Shown here: one piece after another, positions 35,366 to 45,300 of the stretch
Layout: the number at the start of each line of letters is the position of its first letter
Position numbering within the stretch: the stretch's first letter is position 1
Assembly: GCA_036267255.1 (NCBI GenBank)
Contig: DATAWK010000025.1
Span: forward strand, 62,001-126,000
From: DATAWK01 sp036267255
GTDB taxonomy: Bacteria > Acidobacteriota > Terriglobia > Terriglobales > Acidobacteriaceae
DNA: 64,000 bases
Direction: 5' to 3'
Program-made: the position numbers and the translations under genes
The notes under the pieces: model-generated
The model's input: only the letters and a program-made list of their open reading frames with translations
Told to the model about the DNA's origin: nothing
Databases searched by the model: none

Positions 35366-36085
35366 TTATTGCTGCCTCCGAGACATGGCCATCATTTCTA
35401 TGGGAAACGGCTCTCCATCGGCCCAGACAGCACCATCCTCAAAGTATTCTTTCTTCCAGATGGGTACCGTCTTCTTCAACGTGTCAATGATCCATCGGCA
35501 CGCGTCAAATGCCTGTGCGCGATGTGCAGAGGCAACGGCAATCAGCACGCTGGTATCGCCGACTTCCAGTCTCCCCAACCGATGCACTGCCACAGCATCC
35601 CGAATAGCAAATTGATGCTTTGCATCCTGTAACAACCTACGCATTTGCTCCAGCGCCATCTCTCTATATGCCTCATAGACAAGATAGTGTGTGCGGCGCC
35701 CGCGCGTGTGGTTGCGAACGATGCCATCAAAAACGACAACAGCGCCATCTTCTCCCCACTTTAATCGAGAGACGAGAGGGTCGGCCAGAATCGGTTCGTC
35801 TTGAATGCAAGCAAATAGGCTTGGTTCTTGCTCGTCCAACGCTCCTCCACTCACCGGAGGCAGCAGAGCCACTTCATCTCCGTCCTGCAAAATTTGTGTG
35901 GCCTGCGCGTACTGTTGATTGACAGCAACTGCCAGCGCGCTCAACAGAGTCTTGATCTGGGGCTCTTGCAGCGTGTAATGCTGTAATACCTGCTGCACGC
36001 GGGCCGTCTCCGGCAGCTCCAGCGTTTCGCTGTCGTGCGCAAAAGTATCCTTCAGCATGCCAAAAAAAAGGACCCTGACCTTCAT
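35366..36085 (-). CDS. MoaD-MoaE fusion, molybdopterin synthase
   Basis: Molybdopterin synthase is made of MoaD, whose C-terminal Gly-Gly carries sulfur, and MoaE, which converts precursor Z. Here both are in one 239-residue chain. Residues 1-81 form MoaD (MKVRVLFFGMLKDTFAHDSE ... EVALLPPVSGG, ending in Gly80-Gly81). Residues about 90-239 form MoaE with GAVVVFDGIVRNHTRG, YEAYREMALEQMRRL and the catalytic Lys region KKTVPIWKKEYFEDG. The Gly-Gly is internal, so it must be freed by cleavage to be thiocarboxylated. Start taken at ATG 36085; ATG 36112 is possible. No other moa gene is near; a MoeB-like enzyme is at 50718. Confidence 0.92.
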   Translation of the reverse strand: MKVRVLFFGMLKDTFAHDSETLELPETARVQQVLQHYTLQEPQIKTLLSALAVAVNQQYAQATQILQDGDEVALLPPVSGGALDEQEPSLFACIQDEPILADPLVSRLKWGEDGAVVVFDGIVRNHTRGRRTHYLVYEAYREMALEQMRRLLQDAKHQFAIRDAVAVHRLGRLEVGDTSVLIAVASAHRAQAFDACRWIIDTLKKTVPIWKKEYFEDGAVWADGEPFPIEMMAMSRRQQ

Positions 36086-36140
36086 AGCGCTAGGATACCT
36101 GTGATGCGGCACGTTGTCCTTCGAGGAGAGGCGCAGGCCT

Positions 36141-36707
36141 TTATTCCAAAGCCAATGCCTGCTGTTCGCCAGGATAGGTCAGGCAGGTTCCTTCGAGATG
36201 AGCAAAAGGAGTGAGCCTGTGCGGCTTGCGAATGCTGCTCCCATTTTTCTGCACAAAGATATCTTCCACCGGCACACCGCGCACAAGCAATGCATCCCCA
36301 ATCAGCGAACGATGGCATCGCCATGGAACGGCTTCAGCGCAAAGGATGACGGATTTTCGCGATGCACTGGATTGGTTGATCGCGATGAGCTTTTCTAATG
36401 CTTCAGCAAACTCTGCGGTCTGCATATAGTCGGCGTATCCGCGGAAACTGGCATTCTTCCACGCCATGTTAGGAGAATTTTTTCTGGCATGCCGCAACCC
36501 ACCCAGCTCCGGCATCCACCGATAGGAAATGCCAGCATGGTGTACGGATGATTCCAGATTTTCCCGTGAAAACTGAGGATTGTACCGCGAACGAGGAACC
36601 GTCCGCACATCGATCAACGTAGAGCAATCGTTCTGCTTCAGCACGTCGAGAAAGATCTCAACGGAAAGCGTCGAATGCCCCAGCGTCAACATACGGACGA
36701 TCCTCAA
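36141..36707 (-). CDS. DUF488 family protein
   Basis: A 188-residue cytoplasmic protein of the DUF488 family, recognised by LTLGHSTLSVEIFLDVLKQN, LIDVRTVPRSRYNPQFSREN, YRWMPELGGLRHAR and ILCAEAVPWRCHRSLIGDAL. The Cys in the last motif and the conserved Arg residues suggest a catalytic or nucleic-acid site, but no function is established. It lies four bases downstream of lon on the same strand, so it is probably co-expressed with it. Confidence 0.9.
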   Translation of the reverse strand: MRIVRMLTLGHSTLSVEIFLDVLKQNDCSTLIDVRTVPRSRYNPQFSRENLESSVHHAGISYRWMPELGGLRHARKNSPNMAWKNASFRGYADYMQTAEFAEALEKLIAINQSSASRKSVILCAEAVPWRCHRSLIGDALLVRGVPVEDIFVQKNGSSIRKPHRLTPFAHLEGTCLTYPGEQQALALE

Positions 36708-36711
36708 TCAT

Positions 36712-39177
36712 TCAGTTACTGACCGACGCCCACGGTTCTCTAGCGCCTTCCTCAATGGCAGGCGTGTTGGGAGTCTGCGAAAGCTCCTGCCGGTTCAACA
36801 AACCCGGCAGGGCTATGGCAAGCGCGTCTTCGATATGGCTGACGTAGTGAATGTTGACTCCGGCCACCTGCTCCGGCATCAAATCTTCTTCCACGTTTTG
36901 CCGGTTCTCGGCGGGCAGAATAACGTCTTTGACGCCGGCGCGTTTCGCAGCAAGGAACTTCTCCTTGATGCCACCGACAGGAAGCACATTGCCGCTCAGT
37001 GTGATTTCACCAGTCATTGCCGTCAGCGGACGCACGGGGACATCCGTCATCAGGGAAACGAGTGCCGTCGCCAACGTCACGCCAGCAGAGGGGCCATCCT
37101 TAGGGATGCCTCCTGCAGGAACGTGCATGTGCAGATCGAGCTCATGGGTAAAGTCCTCATCCAGATGCAACGCACGGGCGTTGGAACGAACCCATGTCAA
37201 TGCAGCCTGCATGGACTCCTGCATCACCTGGCCAATTTGACCGGTCATGGTGAAGCTGCCCTTGCCCTTCATACGATTCGCTTCAATGAAGAGGACATCG
37301 CCACCGGCTGGCGTCCAGGCCAGACCGACAGCAACCCCGGAGCGTTTTGTGCGCTCGGCCAGTTCTGTTTCCACGCGGACTTTGATGCCGCCTAAAAACT
37401 CCTGCACGATCTCTGGCGTAACAACCAGTTTGTCGGTGTTCCCTTCCGCAATGCGGCGTGCTTGTTTGCGGCAGATTGTACCAATCTGCTGTTCCAATCG
37501 ACGCACACCTGCTTCCCGCGTGTAGTGGCGCACCACGTAACGGACGCTTTCCTCGGGAAAATCAATCTGCTCCGACGTAATGCCGTTCTGCTTGATCTGC
37601 CGCGGAACTAAATAGCGAAACGCAATGTGGACTTTTTCCTCCTCTGTATAGCCCTGCAGCTCGATGATTTCCATGCGATCCAGCAATGGCTCCGGAATAG
37701 GGTCGAGCATGTTCGCCGTGCAAATAAATAGCACTTTAGACAGGTCGAAGGGCACGTCCAGATAGTTATCCCTGAAGGTAAAATTCTGTTCCGGATCTAA
37801 AGTCTCCAGCAGCGCAGAGGCCGGATCGCCGCGGAAGTCGCGGCCCAGCTTATCCACTTCGTCGAGCATGAAAACCGGATCGTTCGTCTCCGCGCGGCGC
37901 AGCCCCTGCATAATTTGTCCAGGCATCGCACCGATGTATGTACGGCGATGACCGCGGATCTCGGCTTCGTCGTGCATGCCACCCAACGAGATGCGCTGGA
38001 ACTTGCGCCCAAGCGCACGCGCAATACTGCGCCCCAGCGATGTTTTGCCGACTCCGGGAGGGCCAACAAAGCATAGGATCGGCCCTTTCATATCCGGCTT
38101 CAGACGACGCACGGCCAGATAGTCCAGAATACGATCCTTCACTTTCTTCAGATCGTAGTGATCTTCATCCAGGACTTCCTTCGCCTTAGTAATATCGACT
38201 TCTTCGCCCGAAGATTTGGCCCACGGCAGCGCGACAAGCCACTCGACATAGTTCCTCGTGATCGAATAATCCGCTGCCATCGGAGACATCCGTGAAAGGC
38301 GGCCCAGCTCCTTGAGCGCCTCTTTCTTCACGTCCTCCGGCATGCCGCAGGATTCAATCTTCTGGCGCAGTTCATCGACGTCCTTCTGCCCTTCATCCAT
38401 GTCACCCAGTTCCTTCTGGATGGCTTTCATCTGCTCGCGCAGGTAGTAGTCGCGCTGTGACTGCTGTACCTGATCCTGTACCTCAGACTGGATTTTGTTG
38501 CGCAGTTGCTGCACCTCAAGCTCTTTGGCCAGGTGCTTATTGATCCTCTGCATCCGTGCAACGATGTCGGATGTCTCCAGCAGTTCCTGCTTATCCGACA
38601 TGCTCAGAATGGGCAACGAAGAGGCGATGAAGTCCACCAACCGGCCTGGTTCGTCGATGTTCAGAGCAATCGTCTGCAATTCGTCCGACAGGGTGGGCGA
38701 ACCGGTAACAATCAGCTGAAACTGCGACAGCACGTTGCGCTGCAAGGCCTCGATCTCCGGGCTCTTATCCGGTTCCGATTCCCCGATGGATTCTACGGCT
38801 GCCGACATGAATGGGGTTATTTGACTGAACTCACTCAGGCGCACGCGCTCATTGCCTTCCGTAAAGACAAAAAGGCTCTGATTCGGCATCTTCACCACTT
38901 TGTGGATGGTGGCCAAAGTGCCAACTGAGTGGAGATCGGACGGTTGTGGAGCGTCCACACGCGCATCACGCTGCGCCACCACAACAATCATTTTCTCTTC
39001 GCCCAGGGACTGAATTAGCTGTATGGAGCTCTCACGGCCCACCGTCAAGGGCAGAACCGCATGCGGAAACAGCACGGTGTCGCGGACAGGCAATACGGGA
39101 TAGACCGTTTTCTGGCTGTCCTGCTCCCGGGCTTTGCGTTCCCCTGGATGGATGATGCTTAAGAAATCGCTTGGCAT
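36712..39177 (-). CDS. lon: ATP-dependent protease Lon
   Basis: Lon degrades misfolded and regulatory proteins in the cytoplasm. From ATG 39177 (GGAAG six bases upstream) it has 821 residues: the N-terminal substrate domain (KTVYPVLPVRDTVLFPHAVL), a coiled-coil region, Walker A GPPGVGKTSLG, the conserved YIGAMPGQIMQGLRRA, Walker B PVFMLDEVDKLG, and a C-terminal Ser-Lys protease domain with the catalytic Ser in PKDGPSAGVTLATAL and Lys in GGIKEKFLAAKRAG. Length is close to E. coli Lon (784). No heat-shock or CIRCE element was recognised upstream. Confidence 0.97.
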   Translation of the reverse strand: MPSDFLSIIHPGERKAREQDSQKTVYPVLPVRDTVLFPHAVLPLTVGRESSIQLIQSLGEEKMIVVVAQRDARVDAPQPSDLHSVGTLATIHKVVKMPNQSLFVFTEGNERVRLSEFSQITPFMSAAVESIGESEPDKSPEIEALQRNVLSQFQLIVTGSPTLSDELQTIALNIDEPGRLVDFIASSLPILSMSDKQELLETSDIVARMQRINKHLAKELEVQQLRNKIQSEVQDQVQQSQRDYYLREQMKAIQKELGDMDEGQKDVDELRQKIESCGMPEDVKKEALKELGRLSRMSPMAADYSITRNYVEWLVALPWAKSSGEEVDITKAKEVLDEDHYDLKKVKDRILDYLAVRRLKPDMKGPILCFVGPPGVGKTSLGRSIARALGRKFQRISLGGMHDEAEIRGHRRTYIGAMPGQIMQGLRRAETNDPVFMLDEVDKLGRDFRGDPASALLETLDPEQNFTFRDNYLDVPFDLSKVLFICTANMLDPIPEPLLDRMEIIELQGYTEEEKVHIAFRYLVPRQIKQNGITSEQIDFPEESVRYVVRHYTREAGVRRLEQQIGTICRKQARRIAEGNTDKLVVTPEIVQEFLGGIKVRVETELAERTKRSGVAVGLAWTPAGGDVLFIEANRMKGKGSFTMTGQIGQVMQESMQAALTWVRSNARALHLDEDFTHELDLHMHVPAGGIPKDGPSAGVTLATALVSLMTDVPVRPLTAMTGEITLSGNVLPVGGIKEKFLAAKRAGVKDVILPAENRQNVEEDLMPEQVAGVNIHYVSHIEDALAIALPGLLNRQELSQTPNTPAIEEGAREPWASVSN

Positions 39178-39207
39178 TGAGTCTTCCTTTATCAAATCCT
39201 ATGCACA

Positions 39208-39411
39208 TTAGACGCTTAGAACTAGGGATGGTCGCATAATCTCAATATTTTCATATAAATCAATGAAAATAAATGACTTAATTGTTTTCCATGCCATTTC
39301 CCCGATCCAAAAGCCACCAAGGGTACTCTCTTGCTCATCGGCAACCTGCTCTGGTTGGACGAGAAATACGATTGGCTGGTTTTCTTCATTCCGGTTGAAT
39401 TCGGGAAAAAC
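39208..39411 (-). pseudogene. Gene remnant between pheA and lon
   Basis: The minus strand is open from just after a TGA (39411) to a TAA at 39208, 67 codons with no ATG, GTG or TTG until codon 39. It reads VFPEFNRNEENQPIVFLVQP, then EQVADEQESTLGGFWIGEMA, then a hydrophobic/acidic end. The sequence looks like protein and is more AT-rich than its neighbours, but it lacks a start. It may be the 3' end of a decayed gene. I do not recognise the family. Confidence 0.35.
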
Positions 39412-39472
39412 TCACACCGTTGCCAATTATGGAAATTGCCAGTGATAGAAAGTGCAACTTGTACATTGCAGT

Positions 39473-40303
39473 TCAACTAGCTACGGAGTGATATCGGCCC
39501 AGTTCCTTCACCACTGGGCACAAACGCTGTAGATGGCTCAACGCAATATCGGCTGTCTCGGGGTGAGGCAGCTGAACATCTGCGCAGAACATATACTCCC
39601 AGGGACGCCCACGTACTGGACGGGACTCGATTTTTGTCAGGTTGAGATGCAACGAAGAGAAGACATCCAGAGCCTGTACCAGTGCGCCTGGTCTGTTCTC
39701 CAGAAAGAAGACCAGCGACATTTTGTTGGGAGGCTCAGGAACCGGTTCTGCAGCCTTTCCGCCCTGCCTGCGCTGCAGCAGCAGAAAGCGCGTAAAGTTT
39801 TCCGGACTATCTTCTATGCCTGCCAGCAGAATCTGGCCGCCATACTGCTCCGCTGCCTGCGTACTGGCGATGGCTGCCTGGGATGCAGTGCTGGATTGCA
39901 GAATGGTCTGCACGCTACCGGCAGTATCGTAATGGGCAACCGGCTCGATCTGAGGATGGTTCTCCAGGAATCTGCGACACTGCGCCAGGGCAACGGGATG
40001 CGAGAGTACGTGGGTAATTTTCTGGAGCGATGTGCCGGGCTGCACAATCAGGTTATGACGGATGCGCAGCAGTTTTTCCTGCACGATGCAAACGTCGTGC
40101 TCAAAAAGCAAGTCGTAAAACTCCACAACCGAACCAGCAAGAGAATTTTCGATAGGAATGACAGCTACATCTGCATGCGCGACAAGAACAGCTCGAAATA
40201 CATCGGCTGCCGTGGTGCAAGGCACTATCATCGCGCCTGCCAGCATGGACTTGGCGGCTTCATGGCTAAAGGAGCCAAGCTCTCCTTGGATTGCAACACG
40301 CAT
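39473..40303 (-). CDS. pheA: Prephenate dehydratase
   Basis: Converts prephenate to phenylpyruvate in phenylalanine biosynthesis. From the ATG at 40303 it has 276 residues (a GTG at 40321 would add six). The catalytic domain shows MRVAIQGELGSFSHEAAKSM, VIPIENSLAGSVVEFYDLLF and the catalytic TRF motif in ENFTRFLLLQRR. A regulatory ACT domain follows (LVFFLENRPGALVQALDVFS) with the Phe-binding ESRP motif in KIESRPVRGRPWEYMF. There is no chorismate mutase domain, so it is the monofunctional form. The end is 76 bases from the next remnant and lon. Confidence 0.95.
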   Translation of the reverse strand: MRVAIQGELGSFSHEAAKSMLAGAMIVPCTTAADVFRAVLVAHADVAVIPIENSLAGSVVEFYDLLFEHDVCIVQEKLLRIRHNLIVQPGTSLQKITHVLSHPVALAQCRRFLENHPQIEPVAHYDTAGSVQTILQSSTASQAAIASTQAAEQYGGQILLAGIEDSPENFTRFLLLQRRQGGKAAEPVPEPPNKMSLVFFLENRPGALVQALDVFSSLHLNLTKIESRPVRGRPWEYMFCADVQLPHPETADIALSHLQRLCPVVKELGRYHSVAS

Positions 40304-40382
40304 GTGAGTGGAAGGTACCACAACACTTTCAGGTTAACGTTTCATGAAATCAAATAAAAGGGCATTATTTTTTGTTGTTATT

Positions 40383-41252
40383 TCATTTCCATAAAAGGTC
40401 TGCCGCAATAAAGAGAAAAAATACAACAGAAATGATTCCGTTCATGGTGAAAAAAGCTGCATTCAAACGCCGCAGGTCCTTGGGTGAAACCAGGAGATGC
40501 TCATATGCAAGCAGCAGCGCCACAGCGGCAATGCCGGCAATGGCAAGCTTGCCTAAGCCAAACAGAATGCTGAGCCAGACAAGCAGCAGAATCATAAAGA
40601 CATGCATCAGACGCGCCATCCAGAAAGCTACGACAGCACCGTGCGCCTGAGGAATGCTGTTTAGACCAGCCTGACGGTCATATTCGATGTCTTGACAAGC
40701 ATAGAGAGTATCGAAGGCCGCGACCCAAAGCACAACCGCAGCGGTTAGCACCAGGATGCGCGGATCCAGGCTTCCACGCACAGCAATCCATGCAGCAGCT
40801 GGGGCAACCCCGAGGGAAATCCCCAGGAAGATATGAGACCAGCGCGTGAAGCGTTTGGTAAGGGAATAAAAAAAAACGATAGCAAGCGCCAGCGGAGAAA
40901 GCAGAAGCGTCAAATGATTCAACCGGCTGGCGGAAAAAACGAACACGACACTGGCAACAGTGATAAATCCCAGGGTATAGCTGCGGCTGAGCAAACCCGC
41001 TGGAATCGCCCGCATCGCCGTGCGGGCATTGTTTGCATCAAAGCGGGCATCTACCAGGCGGTTAAACGCCATGGCGGCAGACCTGGCAGCAATCATACAG
41101 ACTACGATCCAGCCCAGAACATGCCATGCGGGCAGGCCATGTGCAGCAAGCATGGCTCCCGTCAGCGCAAAAGGGAGCGCAAAAATGGAGTGCTCCCACT
41201 TGATCATTTCCAACGTTGTGCGTGTATTTTGGAGAAATTTCATCTTCACCAT
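40383..41252 (-). CDS. UbiA-like polyprenyltransferase
   Basis: A nine-helix membrane prenyltransferase of 289 residues. The two Asp-rich motifs that bind prenyl diphosphate are present: NRLVDARFDANNARTAMR near 67-84 and YACQDIEYDRQAGLNSIP near 190-206. The family attaches prenyl tails to aromatic acids; in acidobacteria the likely pathway is menaquinone, via the futalosine route (MqnP-type) or by MenA/UbiA, which I cannot decide from sequence. A terminator separates it from the BON-domain gene upstream. The ATG at 41243 is an alternative start. Confidence 0.9.
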   Translation of the reverse strand: MVKMKFLQNTRTTLEMIKWEHSIFALPFALTGAMLAAHGLPAWHVLGWIVVCMIAARSAAMAFNRLVDARFDANNARTAMRAIPAGLLSRSYTLGFITVASVVFVFSASRLNHLTLLLSPLALAIVFFYSLTKRFTRWSHIFLGISLGVAPAAAWIAVRGSLDPRILVLTAAVVLWVAAFDTLYACQDIEYDRQAGLNSIPQAHGAVVAFWMARLMHVFMILLLVWLSILFGLGKLAIAGIAAVALLLAYEHLLVSPKDLRRLNAAFFTMNGIISVVFFLFIAADLLWK

Positions 41253-41275
41253 TGACTGTTTTCAGTCTAAAAGAA

Positions 41276-41312
41276 AATGCGGAGCACGCGCGTGGCTGGC
41301 ATGCTCCGCATT
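41276..41312 (-). terminator. Rho-independent terminator after the BON-domain gene
   Basis: AATGCGGAGCA and its exact complement TGCTCCGCATT (11 base pairs) flank a 15-base loop, and TTTTCTTTT follows the stem on the minus strand. It starts 22 bases past the BON gene stop codon at 41335. Confidence 0.9.
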
Positions 41313-41334
41313 CATTTCCTGGACTGAGATCAGT

Positions 41335-42147
41335 TTACTTCTTGTCGCTTTCCTGGCCAGCTACGATCAGGTTATTGGTGACATGAAACACACCGGGGAC
41401 CTGATTGGCACGCAGACCAGCCATGTCCTTGTCCATTTGCTTGTCCACAACACCGTACAGCGTCACATTTCCATTTTGCACAGAAATCCGGATTGGTTTG
41501 GAGGGAACCATGGCGTACTGGCGCAGTGGGCCATAGTTATAAATTGCATTGTATTCCGCTCTGCGGACTCGGTTGTCCAAGGGCGAGACTGGATCCACCT
41601 GAATTTTGTTTTCGACGCTCTTCACGCCGGGCATGTAGGAGGCAAGGCCGACCGCAGACTGCTGGGTAATAGGATCTAGGGCATGACCGCCCAACAGGAC
41701 GGCGCCGTTCTGTACCTGGACAGAAATCGCGCTAAAGACCTGTCCGAAGCCAATACGGTCCATCTGAATCTTGCCAAGGAGCTTCTGCTGCAGGACCTGG
41801 TCCGGCACGTTCGGGCCACCAACAGCAATATTGTCCGTCACCTCTTTGACGCCTTTTACCTTCTTGGCTTTCTTCATGGCATCCGCTTTGTAAGCAAAGA
41901 GGTCCACTTCTCCAGATAGCGTTACATTGCTACCGTTGACATTCACGGTAACACCGGAAAATTGCTTATCTTTCAATTGCCGGCGAACGTTGGCTTGAAT
42001 CTCTGCATCCTTCGACGCATCTGCCTGGGCAAATAGATATCCGTTGCTGGTAATAAATCCGGGAGCGACAACATAAACGGCTGCAGCGATCAAGCATGCT
42101 GCCATAACCCGCCGCACATGTATTCTGCTTTTTATAAATTGCATCAT
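41335..42147 (-). CDS. Secreted protein with three BON domains
   Basis: From the ATG at 42147 (GGAGG upstream) the 270-residue product begins with a basic segment and a hydrophobic signal (VMAACLIAAAVYVVAPGFIT), so it is exported or anchored. Three BON-type blocks follow: DAEIQANVRRQLKDKQFSGV...VTVNVNGSNVTLSGEVDL, then DQVLQQKLLGKIQMDRIGFG...ISVQVQNGAVLLGGHALD, then RISVQNGNVTLYGVVDKQMD. BON domains bind phospholipid membranes (OsmY, DolP-like). An envelope-stress or outer-membrane-maintenance role is inferred. It is monocistronic, bounded by a terminator at 41276-41312. Confidence 0.87.
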   Translation of the reverse strand: MMQFIKSRIHVRRVMAACLIAAAVYVVAPGFITSNGYLFAQADASKDAEIQANVRRQLKDKQFSGVTVNVNGSNVTLSGEVDLFAYKADAMKKAKKVKGVKEVTDNIAVGGPNVPDQVLQQKLLGKIQMDRIGFGQVFSAISVQVQNGAVLLGGHALDPITQQSAVGLASYMPGVKSVENKIQVDPVSPLDNRVRRAEYNAIYNYGPLRQYAMVPSKPIRISVQNGNVTLYGVVDKQMDKDMAGLRANQVPGVFHVTNNLIVAGQESDKK

Positions 42148-42327
42148 TACCACTTTCCTCCGCTGGCCGATTTGATTTTTATATCGGAAGCTACCGGGCC
42201 GAATCATACGACAACCATAGGCATTAATGGAAGAACTGAAATGTATTATGCCCCGATATGGGATACATTTCAGAGAAAACGAGAGCCGCCGGCAAAAAAA
42301 TGATATTTCGATGACATCTGGTCAAAA

Positions 42328-45300
42328 TCAGTGCCGTTTGCCCCGGATTTGAAAGTAGAGACTGAAAACATCTGCCTCGTCACGCACGGCTATGATCGAA
42401 AGGTTGCGCGTAATGTTGTATTGCGCCTGTAGCAACTGCTGCGCCGTTGTATTGACGTTCGTGGCAAAGACCAGTGTCAGATCTCTGCCAACCTGCTGCT
42501 CCACCGTAACCCTGGCGGTAGACTGACCCAGCACACCGACAAAGTTTGGGTCCACCCGAACACTGGCAACTCCGAAGAGTTGTTGGACGCGGGTGCTCAC
42601 CGCAGCATTTAAGGCACCCCCCAGAAGGGCTTCCGTGGTTGGATTGCCGCCAACTTGCTGCTGTTCCCCATATCGCGTGGCTTCTTCATTGGTGCGCCCT
42701 AATGTCAGCAATGCCAGTACGTCGGCCTGGGACAATGGAGGCTCTGAACGATAGTTGATCTGCAGCTTGCTGGATGGCCCATTCACACCAATGATGATGT
42801 CGTAATTACGTACTCTAGCGGTTGCTTCCAGATTCACTTCGGGATCGATTGTCACCGGGTTGGTAAATACGATGTCCCCGCGCTGCAATATATACTGCGT
42901 ACCGGCGAAGGTTGCTTTCCCCTCTGAAACGTCAATTCTGCCAAGCAGCGAAGGGCTGGCCAAAGTGCCGCGGACGTGCAGGTTCACATCCCCGGCCAGC
43001 GTAGCGAAGGAGTTCTGAAACCCCAATTGCTGCGATGACGTGACTTGAACGTCGAGGCGTATCTGATTCAATATGGACGTTGGATCCGGTGGCGCACTTA
43101 TGGATTGGCTTGCTGCGGCCAATGCAGCCAAATCCGTATTCTTGCTAATTGCAAAGCGTGTCAGTTGGACTTTACCACGAAGCAAAAGCGCATCTGGCGC
43201 TCCGTCGAGATGCAGATTTAGACCTACAGTAGAAGTAACGCCTCGCGGGTAACGAATGCGAATCTCTTTGGCATTCGCAGCAACATCCAGATAGAGTCCG
43301 TTGCGGAAGTTAATGTAGCCGGTAAAATCCACCTTGCCGCCACCGGTATAACCACTAAGTTGTTGGATGACGAGCCGGTCGTTATCAAAAATCAGCGTGC
43401 CATTCATTGCGCTCAAACCATTGGTCAAATTCATCACGCTGATTTCCAGATTGTCGACATGGACGTTCCCTGCAAGACGCGGGTTATGCAAGGTGCCGCG
43501 AGCATTGACGGAGAAATCGACATGTCCGGAAGCACTCAGATCATCATTGAACGTCTTGGCCAAAGCGGCGTTGATTCCACCTTCTGCATGCCCGCGAATG
43601 CGCTGGTCTCCCAACAGATTCGCGGTCCCCTGCACCTTGAGGTCCGTATTTTTCCCCTTAATGTGAACAGGGAGCAATTCCACGAGACCATTCCGCACGG
43701 AGAATTGCACCGGGCCATCCGTCTCAAGTGGAATGTCATTTACCGTAACGGAGAAACGATCCAGATTCGCCTCGGCTTGAAGCCGACGCAGCTGTTGCAA
43801 GGGGCCACTCAACTGAACCTGCCCACGTATAGCGGATTTACCCGTGATGCCCGAGTGCGTAAACATCTGCAATACAGGGTCAATATTGAAATCTGTAAAT
43901 TGCAGCTTAAGCTGTGCCGGCAGCCCTGGCGTTAACTGAATCTGGCCACCAGCTTCAAAATGTGTATCGAGCAATTGCGCACGGGAAGTGAGCAACAAGG
44001 TCTTGCCGTGCAGATTTGCTTCTGCACGCACCTGACCCATCGGCTGGCCATTCAGCATGACGTTGTCGAGGATCAGTGAACTTGTGGCTACAGGAGTCAT
44101 CAAGGTTCCAGTCACCTGCACATGAATGCTGCCCGTGCCACCCACAGAGGCACGCGTGGCCTGCAGAGAGCGGATTTGTGCCAGATCAAATTGCTGCCCG
44201 GTAATCGATCCCTCCATGGCATGGGAGAGGTAGTCGTAGGCAACAAAGCCCGATGCAGAGCCGCCTGCGGAGCGGACACGAATATCGCTTGCCTCCACCG
44301 TGTGCCCGAAGGCACTCAATTTGCACGCAGCCAGCGCTATCGGCTGATTCGCAATATTCAAGCCGGTGATGATAATTGCGCCTGTTCCAGTCAAATTCTC
44401 AAGCGTGCCGTGTACCTGGGCATTTGCCGAAACTTTTCCCGCAGCCGGGAATGTGCTCCCGGTAATCGCCAGCAGGTCCGGTATCGAGGCATCCGTAATA
44501 TGTGCGTCGGCGATCAAACTATTTTGAGCGTTGTAGGCGTACTCCCCTTTGCTTATCAGCACCGGGCGTAGCTGCGCATTGGCGTGCAGGATGGTCTCTC
44601 CGCGTGCCATAACAACATGCCGAGCCTGGATCTCCGATGGAACATAGCTGACATCGGCCTGCAGTGAATCCCACTCCAATGCATGGGTGGGCGGCGATGC
44701 AGCGGGTTCTGTGTGATTCGCATCGAAATGCGGTAGCTCCGTCGTAAAGCGATGCGCGACGATGTGCCCATTTAACTGGGGTTCCAGCAGCGCGCCAGAA
44801 AATTTACCTTGAAACGTAGCATTCCCGAGCAAATGTATGGGGAGATTTAGCATACGGCTCGTTGACAGACCGCCAGCAACAATTGCTGAAGAAGCACCAA
44901 TGTCTTTTGCAGACGATTTGGGAGATGTATCGGCCAAAACGTAAAGCAACCGGTCAAATTCGCGGAGATGCTGCACTGTCACCGTGCCGCTCATGGCGCT
45001 ATCCAGATCTTCCGGAATCAAACTCAGCGTGCCGGTTGCATGGACTTCCGTTCCGGGAGTAGTTAAGTCCGCCTGCTGAAAAACCAGATGCTCATAATCT
45101 CCGAGATAGTCGGCTTTCACAAAACCGCTTACCGGAATGGATCCGCGACGCACTCGCAGCTCAGGGCGAAATGTGAGGTCACCATGGACATCCAGTGCTT
45201 CTCCCGGGCCATGCCAGAATGCATGAACTGGACCGGTGACTTCCGCACTGAACCCTATATCGTCAAACCGGCGCGGCGCCACGGCAGCCAGAACCAGTGG

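Noticed and set aside
39222..39476. 84-residue frame starting near the pheA stop
   Set aside because: The adjacent phase gives more protein-like sequence; this one looks like its shadow.
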